DNA from: Piscinibacter gummiphilus
GTDB taxonomy: Bacteria > Pseudomonadota > Gammaproteobacteria > Burkholderiales > Burkholderiaceae_C
Length of the DNA stretch: 64,000 nt
Assembly (NCBI RefSeq): GCF_032681285.1
Contig: NZ_CP136336.1
Location: forward strand, 917,001-981,000
Direction of reading: 5' to 3'
The stretch's first letter is position 1. Every line of letters begins with the position of its first letter. The translations under genes were made by a program, and so were the position numbers. Positions 37,188 to 46,796 of the stretch are shown here, one piece after another. The notes beneath the pieces were generated by a model, which saw nothing but the letters and a program-made list of their open reading frames with translations, was not told the origin of the DNA and searched no databases.

Positions 37188-38243
37188 ATGACCTCCACCC
37201 CCACGACTCTCACCTTCACCCGCCCCGACGATTGGCACCTCCACGTGCGTGACGGCGCAGCCCTCAACGCAGTCGTGCCCGACACCGCCCGCCAGTTCGG
37301 CCGCGCGATCATCATGCCCAACCTCAAGCCGCCGGTGACCACTGCCGCGCAGGCCGTGGCCTACCGCGAGCGCATCCTGGCTGCCGTTCCCGCATCGCTG
37401 AAAGAGCAGGGTCTGACCTTCGAGCCGCTGATGACGCTCTACCTCACCGACAACCTGCCGCCCGACGAGATCCGTCGCGCGAAGGAGGCCGGTGTCGTCG
37501 CCTTGAAGCTCTACCCGGCCGGGGCCACCACCAACAGCGATGCGGGCGTGACCGACCTCCGCAAGACCTACGCCACGCTCGAAGCGATGCAGCGCGAGGG
37601 TCTGAAGCTCCTCGTGCACGGCGAGGTCACCAGCCCCGACATCGACCTCTTCGACCGCGAGAAGGTCTTCATCGACACGCAACTCATTCCGTTGCGCCGC
37701 GACTTCCCCGAACTCAAGATCGTGTTCGAGCACATCACCACGCGCGAAGCCGCGCAATACGTGCCCGAAGCCGGCCCGTACACCGCGGCCACCATCACCG
37801 CGCACCACCTGCTCTACAACCGCAACGCGATCTTCCTGGGGGGCGTGCGTCCGCACTACTACTGTCTCCCGGTGTTGAAGCGCGAAGAGCACCGCCGCGC
37901 CCTGGTGGCCGCCGCCACGTCGGGCAGCGACCGTTTCTTCCTCGGCACCGACAGCGCGCCGCACCCGGCGCACCTGAAGGAGCATGCGACCGGCTGCGCC
38001 GGCTGCTACACCGCGCTCTCGGCGCTCGAGCTGTACGCCGAAGCCTTCGAGGCGGCCAATGCGCTCGACAAGCTTGAAGCCTTCGCGAGCTTCCACGGCC
38101 CCGCCTTCTACGGCCTGCCGCGCAACAGCGGCACCGTCACGCTCAAGAAGGAAGCGTGGACGCTGCCCGAAGCGCTGCCTTTCGGCGACGCCGAACTCAA
38201 GCCCCTGCGCGGCGGAGAGAGCCTCGCCTGGAAGCTCGCCTGA
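37188..38243 (+). CDS. pyrC: dihydroorotase, class II
   Basis: A 351-residue dihydroorotase forming dihydroorotate in pyrimidine synthesis. The metal-binding [10 protein letters not shown] lies at residues 12-21, the carboxylated Lys in [15 protein letters not shown], and LVHGEVT and FEHITTR supply further His ligands; the catalytic Asp is in [16 protein letters not shown]. Length matches the E. coli-type homodimeric enzyme. The ATG at 37188 is internal to a longer frame and begins the expected N-terminus. This housekeeping gene sits between the two polyesterase cassettes, so it marks the boundary of the duplication. Confidence 0.95.
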   Translation: MTSTPTTLTFTRPDDWHLHVRDGAALNAVVPDTARQFGRAIIMPNLKPPVTTAAQAVAYRERILAAVPASLKEQGLTFEPLMTLYLTDNLPPDEIRRAKEAGVVALKLYPAGATTNSDAGVTDLRKTYATLEAMQREGLKLLVHGEVTSPDIDLFDREKVFIDTQLIPLRRDFPELKIVFEHITTREAAQYVPEAGPYTAATITAHHLLYNRNAIFLGGVRPHYYCLPVLKREEHRRALVAAATSGSDRFFLGTDSAPHPAHLKEHATGCAGCYTALSALELYAEAFEAANALDKLEAFASFHGPAFYGLPRNSGTVTLKKEAWTLPEALPFGDAELKPLRGGESLAWKLA

Positions 38244-38272
38244 CCGCCGCGGGCAGTGGCCCGGCTGAATGG

Positions 38273-38302
38273 CAAAAAGACCGCGGCTCTTGCGAGCCGC
38301 GG
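38273..38302 (-). terminator. terminator of PETase gene 2
   Basis: A perfect 9-pair stem CCGCGGCTC/GAGCCGCGG at 38281-38302 with a TTGC loop. On the minus strand the hairpin is followed by TCTTTTTG, a good intrinsic terminator 40 bases past the stop of the hydrolase. On the plus strand, after pyrC, there is no T tract, though the stem may still protect the pyrC transcript end. Confidence 0.8.
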
Positions 38303-38340
38303 CCATCAAAGGCATCACGCCTGATTGGAAAGGGTGGAAC

Positions 38341-39279
<939 letters not shown>

Positions 39280-39367
39280 TCATCCGAACATGCGAGCTAC
39301 AAGAACCATCAATCGCACGCGCCACTTTTGTGGTACGCGCGCGTCTCGGGCTGGCGCCCCTCGGCGG

Positions 39368-39409
39368 GCCATGCCCGGCGCGGCATTCCGGGCTTTGCCC
39401 GGGCATGGC
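39368..39409 (+). promoter_or_regulatory. inverted repeat in the cassette 2 divergent promoter region
   Basis: GCCATGCCCGG at 39368-39378 is repeated exactly inverted at 39399-39409, enclosing 20 bases. It lies in the 244-base gap between PETase gene 2 (-) and its Lif-like gene (+), about 50 bases before the latter. Within and after it, TTGCCC and TATGCT with 16 bases between could be a weak promoter for the Lif-like gene. The hairpin could be an operator or a leader structure. A CCAC-TTTT-GTGG palindrome at 39322-39333 lies further towards the hydrolase. Confidence 0.4.
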
Positions 39410-39457
39410 GGCTGGTTATGCTGATGGCCTGTTCTGGATGACCGTGCACCCAAGCCC

Positions 39458-40192
39458 ATGCCGCGCTTCAAGCCCCTTCCCGTCTTTCTTGTGTTGGCGG
39501 CCGCTTTCATGGCAGTGGCCGTGGGCTATCGCATGTGGGCGCCCGAGCCGTCTGATGCCGCCCCTCTGGCCGCCACCGCCCCCCAAGCCGTCGGAACCCC
39601 GCGCGGCCCGGCCAACGAGCCGTCCGGCGCGTCCGCAGCCGCCGCCTCGTCGTCGGTGATGGTGGCCGACGCCTCGGGCGCGACCCTCGACGCCGCACGC
39701 CTCTTCGAGCTCGGCTTTGCCGGTGGCTTGGTGATCGACCGCGACACCCGCGCCGTGATCGAGGCGGTGCTCAACTCCATGCCCGAGCATCCCTCCGCCG
39801 CTGACCTGCAGCGCCTGGAGCGCACGCTGCGCGAGGGCCTGCCGCGTGAAGACGCCGAGCGTGCGCTCAAGCTCTTCGGCTCGTACCGCGACTACACGGC
39901 CGACGTGCGCCAGCAGATGGAGCCGCTCGGCGTGCCGCGCAACCTCCAGGAGATGAACGCCTTCTTTGACCAGATGGAGGCCATCAAGCACCGCCATTTC
40001 GATACCGCCACCGCGCAGGCGCTCTTCGGCGCGGCCGACATGCACGCGCGGGTGTCGATGGAGGCGATGTTCGTCGACCAGGACCCGTCGCTCACGCTCG
40101 AGCAGAAGAAGCAGCGGCTCGACGAGCTCCGCGCCAGGCTGCCGCCGGAGCAGCAGTCGCTGATTCCCCAGCCGTCTCAGCCGGCGTCCTGA
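39458..40192 (+). CDS. lipase-chaperone (Lif)-like membrane-anchored protein 2
   Basis: A 244-residue paralogue of the protein at 35624-36361, with the same architecture: basic start, membrane helix (LPVFLVLAAAFMAVAVGY, about residues 7-24), Ala/Pro-rich linker and an all-helical periplasmic domain. TLDAARLFELGFAGGLVIDR and DTRAVIEAVLNSMPEHPSAA match the first paralogue and align with the Lif mini-domain region, again lacking the FDY of the classic motif. FDTATAQALFGAADMHARVS and LEQKKQRLDELRARLPPEQQ match the C-terminal arm. It is divergent from the PETase gene and overlaps the AraC gene by 16 bases. Proposed role: periplasmic folding aid for the secreted hydrolase. Confidence 0.75.
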   Translation: MPRFKPLPVFLVLAAAFMAVAVGYRMWAPEPSDAAPLAATAPQAVGTPRGPANEPSGASAAAASSSVMVADASGATLDAARLFELGFAGGLVIDRDTRAVIEAVLNSMPEHPSAADLQRLERTLREGLPREDAERALKLFGSYRDYTADVRQQMEPLGVPRNLQEMNAFFDQMEAIKHRHFDTATAQALFGAADMHARVSMEAMFVDQDPSLTLEQKKQRLDELRARLPPEQQSLIPQPSQPAS

Positions 40193-41046
40193 GGGGCGCC
40201 CGGCGGCTGGTTGCTGCCACCGTGGACGAACACCCGCACATGCTTGGGGTCGCGCGCGTTCGACGGCGTCTGCCCGTACCAGCGCTGGAAGGTGCGCGTG
40301 AACTGCGGTGAATCGGCAAAACCCGCGAGATAAGCCACCTGCGTGATCGAGCGGCGGGTGTAGAGCACGTCGTACACCCGGCGCTGCTTGAGCCAGTTCT
40401 GGTAGTCGCGCATCGACATGCCCACCGCCGACGAGAAGAGCCGCGACATCACCTGGTGCGAGTAGCCGAGCTTGCGCGCGAGCGCGTCGAGGCTCAGCTC
40501 GGGATGCGCGTCCAGCATGCGGATGAGCGGCAGCGCACGTGGGTCGGGCGCCGGGGCCGGGGGCAGCACCCGCTGCACTTCAGCCACGGCGCGCGAGAAG
40601 GTCAGTTCCGCTTCGATGATCGAAGCCCGCCCATGCAGCAGCGCGTCGAGCTCGTCGTTGAGCGTGTTGAAGAGGTGCCGGTCGAGCTCGCGCACACCGC
40701 CTTGCTGCATGGCGCGGAACACGTGGTACGACGCATGCGCCGGCATGATGTTCAGGCTGACGATGGGCACGTCGGTCGCGTCGAGGCTGCGCTCCACGCG
40801 CGGTGGCACCATGAGCGCGGAGGCCGACAACACCCGCCCGTCGGGCAGCGCGGTCTTGAACGGGCGACCGTCCACGCTCAGCAGCAGCACCGCCGGGTGG
40901 CGCAGCGTCATCGTCGTTGCGAGGCTTGCGCTCGTGTAGATGAAACCGTGGTGGCCCAGCACGTAGGAGTTGTCGAGCAACCCGTCGTCGGACGCGATGT
41001 GGGGAGTGGTGTCGCAGTGGTGTGGCGTGGAAGCGCCCATGGGCAT
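40177..41046 (-). CDS. AraC-family regulator of cassette 2
   Basis: A 289-residue AraC-type regulator, paralogous over its length to that of cassette 1 ([33 protein letters not shown]). The HTH units are LSLDALARKLGYSHQVMSRL and SITQVAYLAGFADSPQFTRT, then RWYGQTPSNAR. The frame is open to 41244, but starts beyond 41175 would lie inside rnpB, so the ATG at 41046 or 41040 is preferred. It is convergent with the Lif-like gene and divergent from rnpB. The inducer is unknown. Confidence 0.85.
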   Translation of the reverse strand: MPMGASTPHHCDTTPHIASDDGLLDNSYVLGHHGFIYTSASLATTMTLRHPAVLLLSVDGRPFKTALPDGRVLSASALMVPPRVERSLDATDVPIVSLNIMPAHASYHVFRAMQQGGVRELDRHLFNTLNDELDALLHGRASIIEAELTFSRAVAEVQRVLPPAPAPDPRALPLIRMLDAHPELSLDALARKLGYSHQVMSRLFSSAVGMSMRDYQNWLKQRRVYDVLYTRRSITQVAYLAGFADSPQFTRTFQRWYGQTPSNARDPKHVRVFVHGGSNQPPGAPQDAG

Positions 41047-41162
41047 GCCTTTCGGGGTGCCGACGCCCCTTCCCAGTACGTCGGCTGCCGACCATAGTGC
41101 GCTGCCCGGGGGTGCGTCTTGTAGCGAGTTGCCACATCGGCGCAGTGAAATCCCGCGGCACG

Positions 41163-41168
41163 GATAAT
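41163..41168 (+). promoter_or_regulatory. -10 element of rnpB
   Basis: GATAAT ends 7 bases before the first base of the rnpB P1 helix at 41176, the right distance for a transcription start there. No good -35 hexamer lies 17 bases upstream; TTGCCA at 41129-41134 is too far away. The position relative to the RNA supports the call. Confidence 0.55.
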
Positions 41169-41175
41169 GCCGCCC

Positions 41176-41492
41176 GTGAAGCGAGCCAGACCGCCGCTGG
41201 TGCATGTCCCGAAAGGGCGCACTGGAGGAAGGTCCGGACTGCACAGGGCGGCGTAGCAGCTAACGGCTGTCCACCGTGAGGTGAGGATCAGAGCAACAGA
41301 GACGAGCCGATTCAGTTCGGGTGAAACGGGCAATCTCTACGCGCAGCAACACCAAATAGGCCAGCGTTGATGTGGCTCCGCGGAGCTGGCGGGTAGGTGG
41401 CATCGAGCCATGCAGCGATGCATGGCCCAGAGGAATGGCGGTCAGGCCTGGGCAACCAGGTTCACAGAATCCGGCCTATCGGCTCGCTTCAC
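41176..41492 (+). ncRNA. rnpB: RNase P RNA, bacterial type A
   Basis: The catalytic RNA that matures tRNA 5' ends. The first 12 bases GTGAAGCGAGCC pair perfectly with the last 12, GGCTCGCTTCAC (helix P1). Conserved core words are present in order: GAGGAAGGTCCGGACTGCAC (P4 5' half region), CAGAGCAACAGAGACGAG and CACAGAATCCGGCCTATCGG (P4 3' half and J region). About 317 bases, normal for betaproteobacteria. It is followed by ACTTTTC. Confidence 0.95.
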
Positions 41493-41720
41493 ACTTTTCA
41501 TGTTCGGCGCTGCCGGGCGCTCGGGGCGGGCGCGCTGCTTGCGCGGCTCGCCGGCCGAGGTGGCGCGCGTGGCCGAGGTGGCCTTCGGCTTGCCTGGCGT
41601 TGGCATAGGCAGGCGCGGCCCGTGAACGAGCAAGGCCCCCGCCACGAAGCCGAGCAGCGCCAGCACCGGCACGATGCGCCGCAGGCTGGCAGGACGGTGT
41701 CGGGGCATTCGAACATTCAC
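41442..41720 (-). CDS. possible small membrane protein overlapping rnpB antisense
   Basis: An open frame of 92 codons (alternative start 41705) encoding a basic N-terminus, one hydrophobic stretch (VPVLALLGFVAGALLV) and a very basic Ala/Pro/Arg tail. It fills most of the 312-base gap between rnpB and the MFS gene, but its last 50 bases are antisense to rnpB and the tail looks like high-GC noise. I recognise no family and no ribosome site. It may be a real single-pass protein or a chance frame. Confidence 0.3.
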   Translation of the reverse strand: MNVRMPRHRPASLRRIVPVLALLGFVAGALLVHGPRLPMPTPGKPKATSATRATSAGEPRKQRARPERPAAPNMKSVKRADRPDSVNLVAQA

Positions 41721-41804
41721 GATGCCTGCATTGCAGCAGCGAGCGCGTGCCCTTAGTCCGCGGAAAAAGAGGGCAAACCCCCGTCGCTACACTGCCTCGC
41801 TCCC

Positions 41805-43010
41805 ATGAACCCCGACGCCCATACCCTCTGGCGCGCCCCTCGCTGGGCGCTGGCTTTTCTGCTCGCCTGCCTGGGGATGCTCGGGCCCTTCTCCATCGAC
41901 ACCTACCTGCCGGCCTTCACCGGCATCGCGCAGTCGGTGGGCGCCACGCCGGTCGAGATGCAGCAGACGCTCTCGGCCTACCTCTTCGGCTTTGCGCTGA
42001 TGAACCTCTTCCACGGGTCGCTGTCCGACAGCCTCGGCCGCCGCCCGGTGGTGCTGTGGGGCATCGCGGTGTTCACGATCGCCTCGGCCGGCTGCGCGCT
42101 CGCCGACCACATCGGCTCGCTCGTCTTCTGGCGCGCGGTGCAGGGCATGTCGGCCGGCGCGGGGATCGTGGTCTCGCGGGCGGTGATCCGCGACATGTTC
42201 CCTCCTGCCGATGCGCAGCGCGTGATGTCGCAGGTCACCATCTACTTCGGCATCGCCCCGGCCATCGCGCCGATGGTGGGCGGCTTCCTCTTCGTGCACA
42301 TCAACTGGCACGCGATCTTCTGGTTCCTCACCGCGATCGGCGTGGCGCTGTGGATCGCCAACTACAAGCTCCTGCCCGAGACGCTGCACGCCGAGCAGAA
42401 ACAGCCCTTCAACCTGCGCAACCTGATGCGCGGCTACTGGACGCTCGGCTCCAATCCGCGCTTCCTCGCGCTTGCACTTGCGAGCGGCATCCCGTTCAAC
42501 GGCATGTTCCTCTATGTGTTGTCGGCGCCCGTCTTCCTCGGCGAGCACCTGGCGCTCCGGCCCGAGCAGTTCTTCTGGTTCTTCCTGCTCACCATCGCCG
42601 GGATCATGGGCGGCGCGTTCGTCTCGGGCCGGCTCGCCGGGCGGGTGAAGCCGCAGCACCAGATCCGCCACGGCTTCGTGATCATGCTGGCGGTGTCGCT
42701 GCTCAACCTCGCGCTCAACCTCGTGTTCACACCGCATGTGTCGTGGGCCCTGTTCCCCATCGCGGTGTTCGCCTTCGGCTGGGCGCTGATGGTGCCGGTG
42801 GTGACGCTGCTCGTGCTAGACCTCGTGCCCGAGCGGCGCGGCATGGCCTCGAGCTTCCAGGCTTGCGTGGGCAGCGTGGCCAACGGCATCGTGGCCGGCG
42901 TGATCGCGCCACTCGTGATGCATTCCACGCTCGGCCTGGCCGTGGCCTCGCTCCTGATGATGAGCATTGGCATCGTGGCGTGGATCTGGGTCAAACCGCG
43001 TGTGACCTGA
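41805..43010 (+). CDS. Bcr/CflA-family multidrug efflux transporter (MFS)
   Basis: A 401-residue major facilitator with about 12 hydrophobic spans. LGMLGPFSIDTYLPAFTGIA at residues 24-43 is the Bcr/CflA N-terminal signature and GSLSDSLGRRPVVLWGIAVF is the MFS loop 2-3 motif. RAVIRDMFPPADAQRVMSQV is also typical. It probably exports drugs or metabolites by proton antiport. The gene stands alone between rnpB and the carbonic anhydrase gene. Confidence 0.88.
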   Translation: MNPDAHTLWRAPRWALAFLLACLGMLGPFSIDTYLPAFTGIAQSVGATPVEMQQTLSAYLFGFALMNLFHGSLSDSLGRRPVVLWGIAVFTIASAGCALADHIGSLVFWRAVQGMSAGAGIVVSRAVIRDMFPPADAQRVMSQVTIYFGIAPAIAPMVGGFLFVHINWHAIFWFLTAIGVALWIANYKLLPETLHAEQKQPFNLRNLMRGYWTLGSNPRFLALALASGIPFNGMFLYVLSAPVFLGEHLALRPEQFFWFFLLTIAGIMGGAFVSGRLAGRVKPQHQIRHGFVIMLAVSLLNLALNLVFTPHVSWALFPIAVFAFGWALMVPVVTLLVLDLVPERRGMASSFQACVGSVANGIVAGVIAPLVMHSTLGLAVASLLMMSIGIVAWIWVKPRVT

Positions 43011-43118
43011 TGCACAGGGCGCACATCCGCGCCCCTCGACGCTCAAGCAGCGTGGCCGCAGGCCGATATCCGGAGCAGATGCCCTGCGTCAGGGCCCTGC
43101 GCTGGAGAAAACACCGTC

Positions 43119-44243
43119 ATGCACACCCCGCCTCGCACCCTTGCAGCCACCTTGTGTGCCCTGGGCTTGCTGGCCTGGGCGCTGCCCGCCCTGGCCGCTG
43201 ACCCGGTCATCCGCACCTCACCCGGCCGCCCCGCGCTGATGCGCGACAGCACGGCCGATGCCGACGGCAAGGCCGCCAAGAAACCGCTGGCCAAGCCGAC
43301 CGCCGAGGAAGACAACGACACCATCGATGCGCTGCGCGAGCGCCTGGCCCGCAAGCTCGGGGCCCGCGAGGCCGCCGAGCGTGCCAGCGAGAAGCCCGAG
43401 CCCGGCGTGCTGCGCGTGGTGGCGCGCTCGCCCGTGCCGGCCACTCCGGCCGCAGCCACCGCCACGGCGGTGTCGCCCGGCGGTGCGCCGGAGCCCGGCA
43501 TCCATTGGACCGAGCCGCGCCGTGCAGCGGCGGCTCCCGCCAAGCCCGCGGCGGCGCCCAAGAAGAAGGCCGAACACTGGTCGTACCACGGTGAGGGCGG
43601 GCCCGAGCACTGGGGCGCGATGAAGTCGGAGTACGCGCTGTGCAGCAGCGGCAAGCGCCAGAGCCCGATCGACATCCGCGACCAGATCTCGGTGCAGCTC
43701 GACCCGGTGCAGTTCGACTACAAGGCCACCAACTTCCGTGTGATCGACAACGGCCACACGGTGCAGGTCAACCTGTCGCCGGGCAACAGCATCGAGGTGA
43801 TGGGCCGGCGCTACGAGTTGCAGCAGTTCCACTTCCACCGCCCGTCGGAAGAGCGCATCAACGGCCGCCAGTTCGACATGGTGGTGCACCTGGTGCACAA
43901 GGACCTCGAAGGCAAGCTCGCCGTCGTGGCCGTGCTGCTCGACCGTGGCAGCGCGCAGCCGGTGGTGCAACAGGTGTGGAACAACCTGCCGCTCGAAAAG
44001 GGTGAGGAGCTGGCCGCCCGCTCGACCCTCGACCTGAACGAGCTGCTGCCCGCTGACCGCGGCTACTTCACGTACATGGGCTCGCTCACCACGCCGCCGT
44101 GCAGCGAAGGCGTGCTGTGGATGGTGATGAAGAACCCGGTCTCCATCGCCCCCAACCAGATCGACATCTTCTCGCGCCTCTACCCGATGAACGCCCGCCC
44201 GGTGCAGGCCTCGGCCGGGCGGATGATCAAGGGCTCGAACTGA
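43119..44243 (+). CDS. periplasmic alpha-class carbonic anhydrase with long N-terminal linker
   Basis: A 374-residue alpha carbonic anhydrase, converting CO2 and bicarbonate in the periplasm. The signal peptide ends near residue 27 (ALA). Residues about 30-150 are a low-complexity charged and Ala/Pro-rich segment; the catalytic domain covers residues about 152-372. Zinc ligands are His238 and His240 (QFHFHRPSEE) and His257 (VVHLVHKD); SLTTPPCSEGVLW is the substrate pocket signature. Cys175 and Cys328 can form the conserved disulfide. Bacterial members are normally about 230-250 residues, so the linker is unusual. It may extend the enzyme from a membrane or wall partner. Confidence 0.92.
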   Translation: MHTPPRTLAATLCALGLLAWALPALAADPVIRTSPGRPALMRDSTADADGKAAKKPLAKPTAEEDNDTIDALRERLARKLGAREAAERASEKPEPGVLRVVARSPVPATPAAATATAVSPGGAPEPGIHWTEPRRAAAAPAKPAAAPKKKAEHWSYHGEGGPEHWGAMKSEYALCSSGKRQSPIDIRDQISVQLDPVQFDYKATNFRVIDNGHTVQVNLSPGNSIEVMGRRYELQQFHFHRPSEERINGRQFDMVVHLVHKDLEGKLAVVAVLLDRGSAQPVVQQVWNNLPLEKGEELAARSTLDLNELLPADRGYFTYMGSLTTPPCSEGVLWMVMKNPVSIAPNQIDIFSRLYPMNARPVQASAGRMIKGSN

Positions 44244-44275
44244 GCCGCGCCGCGGCGCACCCGGAGAGTTCGCCG

Positions 44276-46609
44276 ATGGGCGCCGCCCGACCGCTGGTCT
44301 CGTCTCGCCCCGCGCTGGCCGGCTGGCTCTTCGTGTGCGTCATGGCGGCCCTGGTGGCGGCCGTGCTCACCTGCGCGGTGCTCATCGACCGCTTCACGCG
44401 CGACGAGGCGCGCGAACAGGCTCAGCGCTACCTGCAGATCAACGCGGATGCGCTGCGCGACGCACTCGACCGCGGCATGGCGCAGCACTACGAGGAAGTG
44501 CACGTGATCGCGCGGCTCGACCAGGTCGCCCGGCAGCGCGACCTTGGGCAAGTGCGGCGCGTGCTCGAAGGCCTGCGTTCGAGCTTCCCGCAGTTCACCT
44601 GGATCGGGTTGACCGATGCGCAAGGCAAGGTGGTGGCCTCGGCCGACGCACTGCTCGAAGGGGTCAACGTGTCGGCGCGCCCGTGGTTCAAGGGCGCGAT
44701 GCAGGCGAGCTTCGTCGGCGACGTGCATGCTGCCGTGCTGCTCGAGAAGCTGCTACCCAAGCAGCCGGAACCCTGGCGCTTCGTCGACATCGCGGTGCCG
44801 ATCTTCAACGCACAGGGCGAGCTGCAGGGCGTGCTCGGCACCCACCTCAGCTGGGCCTGGGCGGGCCAGATCAAGCGCGAGCTGGTCGACCAGGTGGTCG
44901 AGCGCCACCAGGCCGAAGCGCTGGTGCTGGCGGCCGACGGCACCGTGCTGCTCGGCCCCGCCGCGCTGCAGGGCCAGAAGCTCGATGCGCCGGCCGGGCA
45001 CCTGCTCGCCGAATCGAAGACCCGCGGCGCAGGCCGCTACCCCGGCCTCGGCTGGAAGGTGCTGCTGCGCCAGCCCGAATCGGTCGCGCTGGCGAGCTTT
45101 CGCGACCTCGAGCGGCGCATCGCGTGGGCCGCGCTCGGCCTGTGCCTGCTCCTGGCGCCGCTCGTCTGGTGGCTCGCCCGCCGCTTCTCGGTGCCGCTGA
45201 TCGAGCTCACCGCCGCCCTGGAAGCCGGCCGGCCGCTGCAGCCCTCGCGCAGCCCGCTCTACCGCGAAGCCGAGGTGCTGGGCCATGCGCTGCGCGCCTA
45301 CGCCGAACGCCAGGCCGATGACGCCGCGCAGCTGCAACAGATCAACGATTCTCTGCAGGAGCGCGTGGCCGAGCGCACCGCGGCCCTCGCCGCGAGCGAG
45401 CAGCGCCTGCGCGACATCGCCGACAACCTGCCCGCGCTCATCGCCTACTTCGGGGCCGACGAGCACTGCCAGTTCGCCAACGCGAGCGCCCTGCGCACGC
45501 ACCACCTGACCGCCGACCGCCTGCACGAGGTCACGCTGCGCAGCGCGCTCGGGGCCCGCTACGACGAACACCGCCCGCACATCGAGCAGGCCCTCGCCGG
45601 CCGGCGCGCGAGCTTCAACGGGCATGTGGAGATCAACGGCCGCAAGGTCGATTTCGAGAGCCACTTCGTGCCCGACATCGGGCCCGACGGGCGGGTGCAA
45701 GGCTTCTACGTGCTGTCGTACAACCAGACCGCGCTCAAGGCCGCCGAGCGGCGCCTGCGCACGATCGCCGACAACACCCCGGCCCTCATCAGCTACGTCG
45801 ACCGCGACCAGCGCTTCCAGTTCTGTAACGCGACCTACGGCCGCTGGCTGGGCGTGGACCCGCAGGTGGTGGTCGGCCAGCACATGCGCGAAGCCCTCGG
45901 CGACGAGATCTACGACCAGCGCACGGAAGTCATCCGCCGCGTGCTGGCCGGCGAACGCTGCGACTTCGACACCACGCTGAACCGCCTCGGCATGGTGCGG
46001 CACCTGCACTCCATCTACCTCCCCGACGTGTCGGTCGAAGGCACCGTGGAAGGCTTCTACGTGCTGTCGATCGACGTCTCGGCGATGAAGGCGGCCGAGG
46101 AGCAGCTGATGTTGATGGCGCGCACCGACACGCTCACCCACCTGCCCAACCGCCTGAGCTTCAACGAGAAGCTGGCCGAAGCCCTGGCGCGCAGCCGCCG
46201 CCACCGCCAGCCGATGGCGCTGCTGTTTCTCGACGTCGACAGGTTCAAGAGCATCAACGACACGCACGGCCACGCGGCCGGCGACGAGGTGCTGACGGCG
46301 TTTGCCGCGCGGCTTTCGGCCTGCGTGCGCGAGACCGACACGGTGGCGCGCCTGGCGGGCGATGAGTTCGTCGTCATCCTCGAAGGCCTGCACGCCGAGG
46401 CCGAGCCGAGGGTGGTGGCGCGCAAGATCCTCGCCGCCATCGAGCTGCCCTTCCATGTGGCCGGGCACGAGCTGCGCGTGAGCACCAGCATCGGCATCGC
46501 CTTCCATGCAGACGGGGTGGCTCTGCCTGAGCAACTGCTGTCGGCGGCCGACAAGGCGCTCTACGAAGCCAAGGCCGAGCGCAACACGTACCGCGTCGCC
46601 ACGGCCTGA
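44276..46609 (+). CDS. membrane diguanylate cyclase: dCache-like sensor, two PAS, GGDEF
   Basis: A 777-residue signalling protein that likely makes cyclic di-GMP. Membrane helices lie at about residues 15-37 and 283-300 and bracket a periplasmic Cache-type sensor. PAS domains follow at about 375-490 and 492-610. The cyclase domain (about 615-775) has AGDEF at 694-698 in place of GGDEF, a variant often active, and the inhibitory I-site RETD at 685-688. There is no EAL domain. The ATG at 44276 follows GGAGAG; the frame is open upstream only as a shadow of the preceding gene. The ligand of the sensor is unknown. Confidence 0.88.
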   Translation: MGAARPLVSSRPALAGWLFVCVMAALVAAVLTCAVLIDRFTRDEAREQAQRYLQINADALRDALDRGMAQHYEEVHVIARLDQVARQRDLGQVRRVLEGLRSSFPQFTWIGLTDAQGKVVASADALLEGVNVSARPWFKGAMQASFVGDVHAAVLLEKLLPKQPEPWRFVDIAVPIFNAQGELQGVLGTHLSWAWAGQIKRELVDQVVERHQAEALVLAADGTVLLGPAALQGQKLDAPAGHLLAESKTRGAGRYPGLGWKVLLRQPESVALASFRDLERRIAWAALGLCLLLAPLVWWLARRFSVPLIELTAALEAGRPLQPSRSPLYREAEVLGHALRAYAERQADDAAQLQQINDSLQERVAERTAALAASEQRLRDIADNLPALIAYFGADEHCQFANASALRTHHLTADRLHEVTLRSALGARYDEHRPHIEQALAGRRASFNGHVEINGRKVDFESHFVPDIGPDGRVQGFYVLSYNQTALKAAERRLRTIADNTPALISYVDRDQRFQFCNATYGRWLGVDPQVVVGQHMREALGDEIYDQRTEVIRRVLAGERCDFDTTLNRLGMVRHLHSIYLPDVSVEGTVEGFYVLSIDVSAMKAAEEQLMLMARTDTLTHLPNRLSFNEKLAEALARSRRHRQPMALLFLDVDRFKSINDTHGHAAGDEVLTAFAARLSACVRETDTVARLAGDEFVVILEGLHAEAEPRVVARKILAAIELPFHVAGHELRVSTSIGIAFHADGVALPEQLLSAADKALYEAKAERNTYRVATA

Positions 46610-46688
46610 CGCCGCACAAGGCCGGTGCACGCGGCGGGGCCAAACGCCCCAAGCCCGTGCCGAATCGGCGCATTCAGCCGCCCCAAAA

Positions 46689-46704
46689 AGGCACACAAAT
46701 TGCT
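46689..46704 (+). promoter_or_regulatory. sigma54-type promoter of the ammonium transporter gene
   Basis: AGGCACACAAATTGCT matches the -24/-12 consensus TGGCAC-N5-TTGCW, with GG and GC exactly 10 bases apart. It lies about 93 bases before the amt ATG in a gap of 187 bases. Sigma54 control with NtrC is the usual mode for amt genes. I did not find a convincing pair of NtrC half-sites upstream. Confidence 0.75.
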
Positions 46705-46796
46705 TGCCGATGGTGCTTGATCGCACCTTTCGAGGGAAACCGCGCCGGGTTGGTGCGGTTTGGGGGTGCGACGCTTCTCAAACTCGGAACGATCAC

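Noticed and set aside
41047..41244. N-terminal extension of the cassette 2 AraC regulator
   Set aside because: The extra codons would reach into rnpB at 41176-41244 and have no match in the cassette 1 paralogue.
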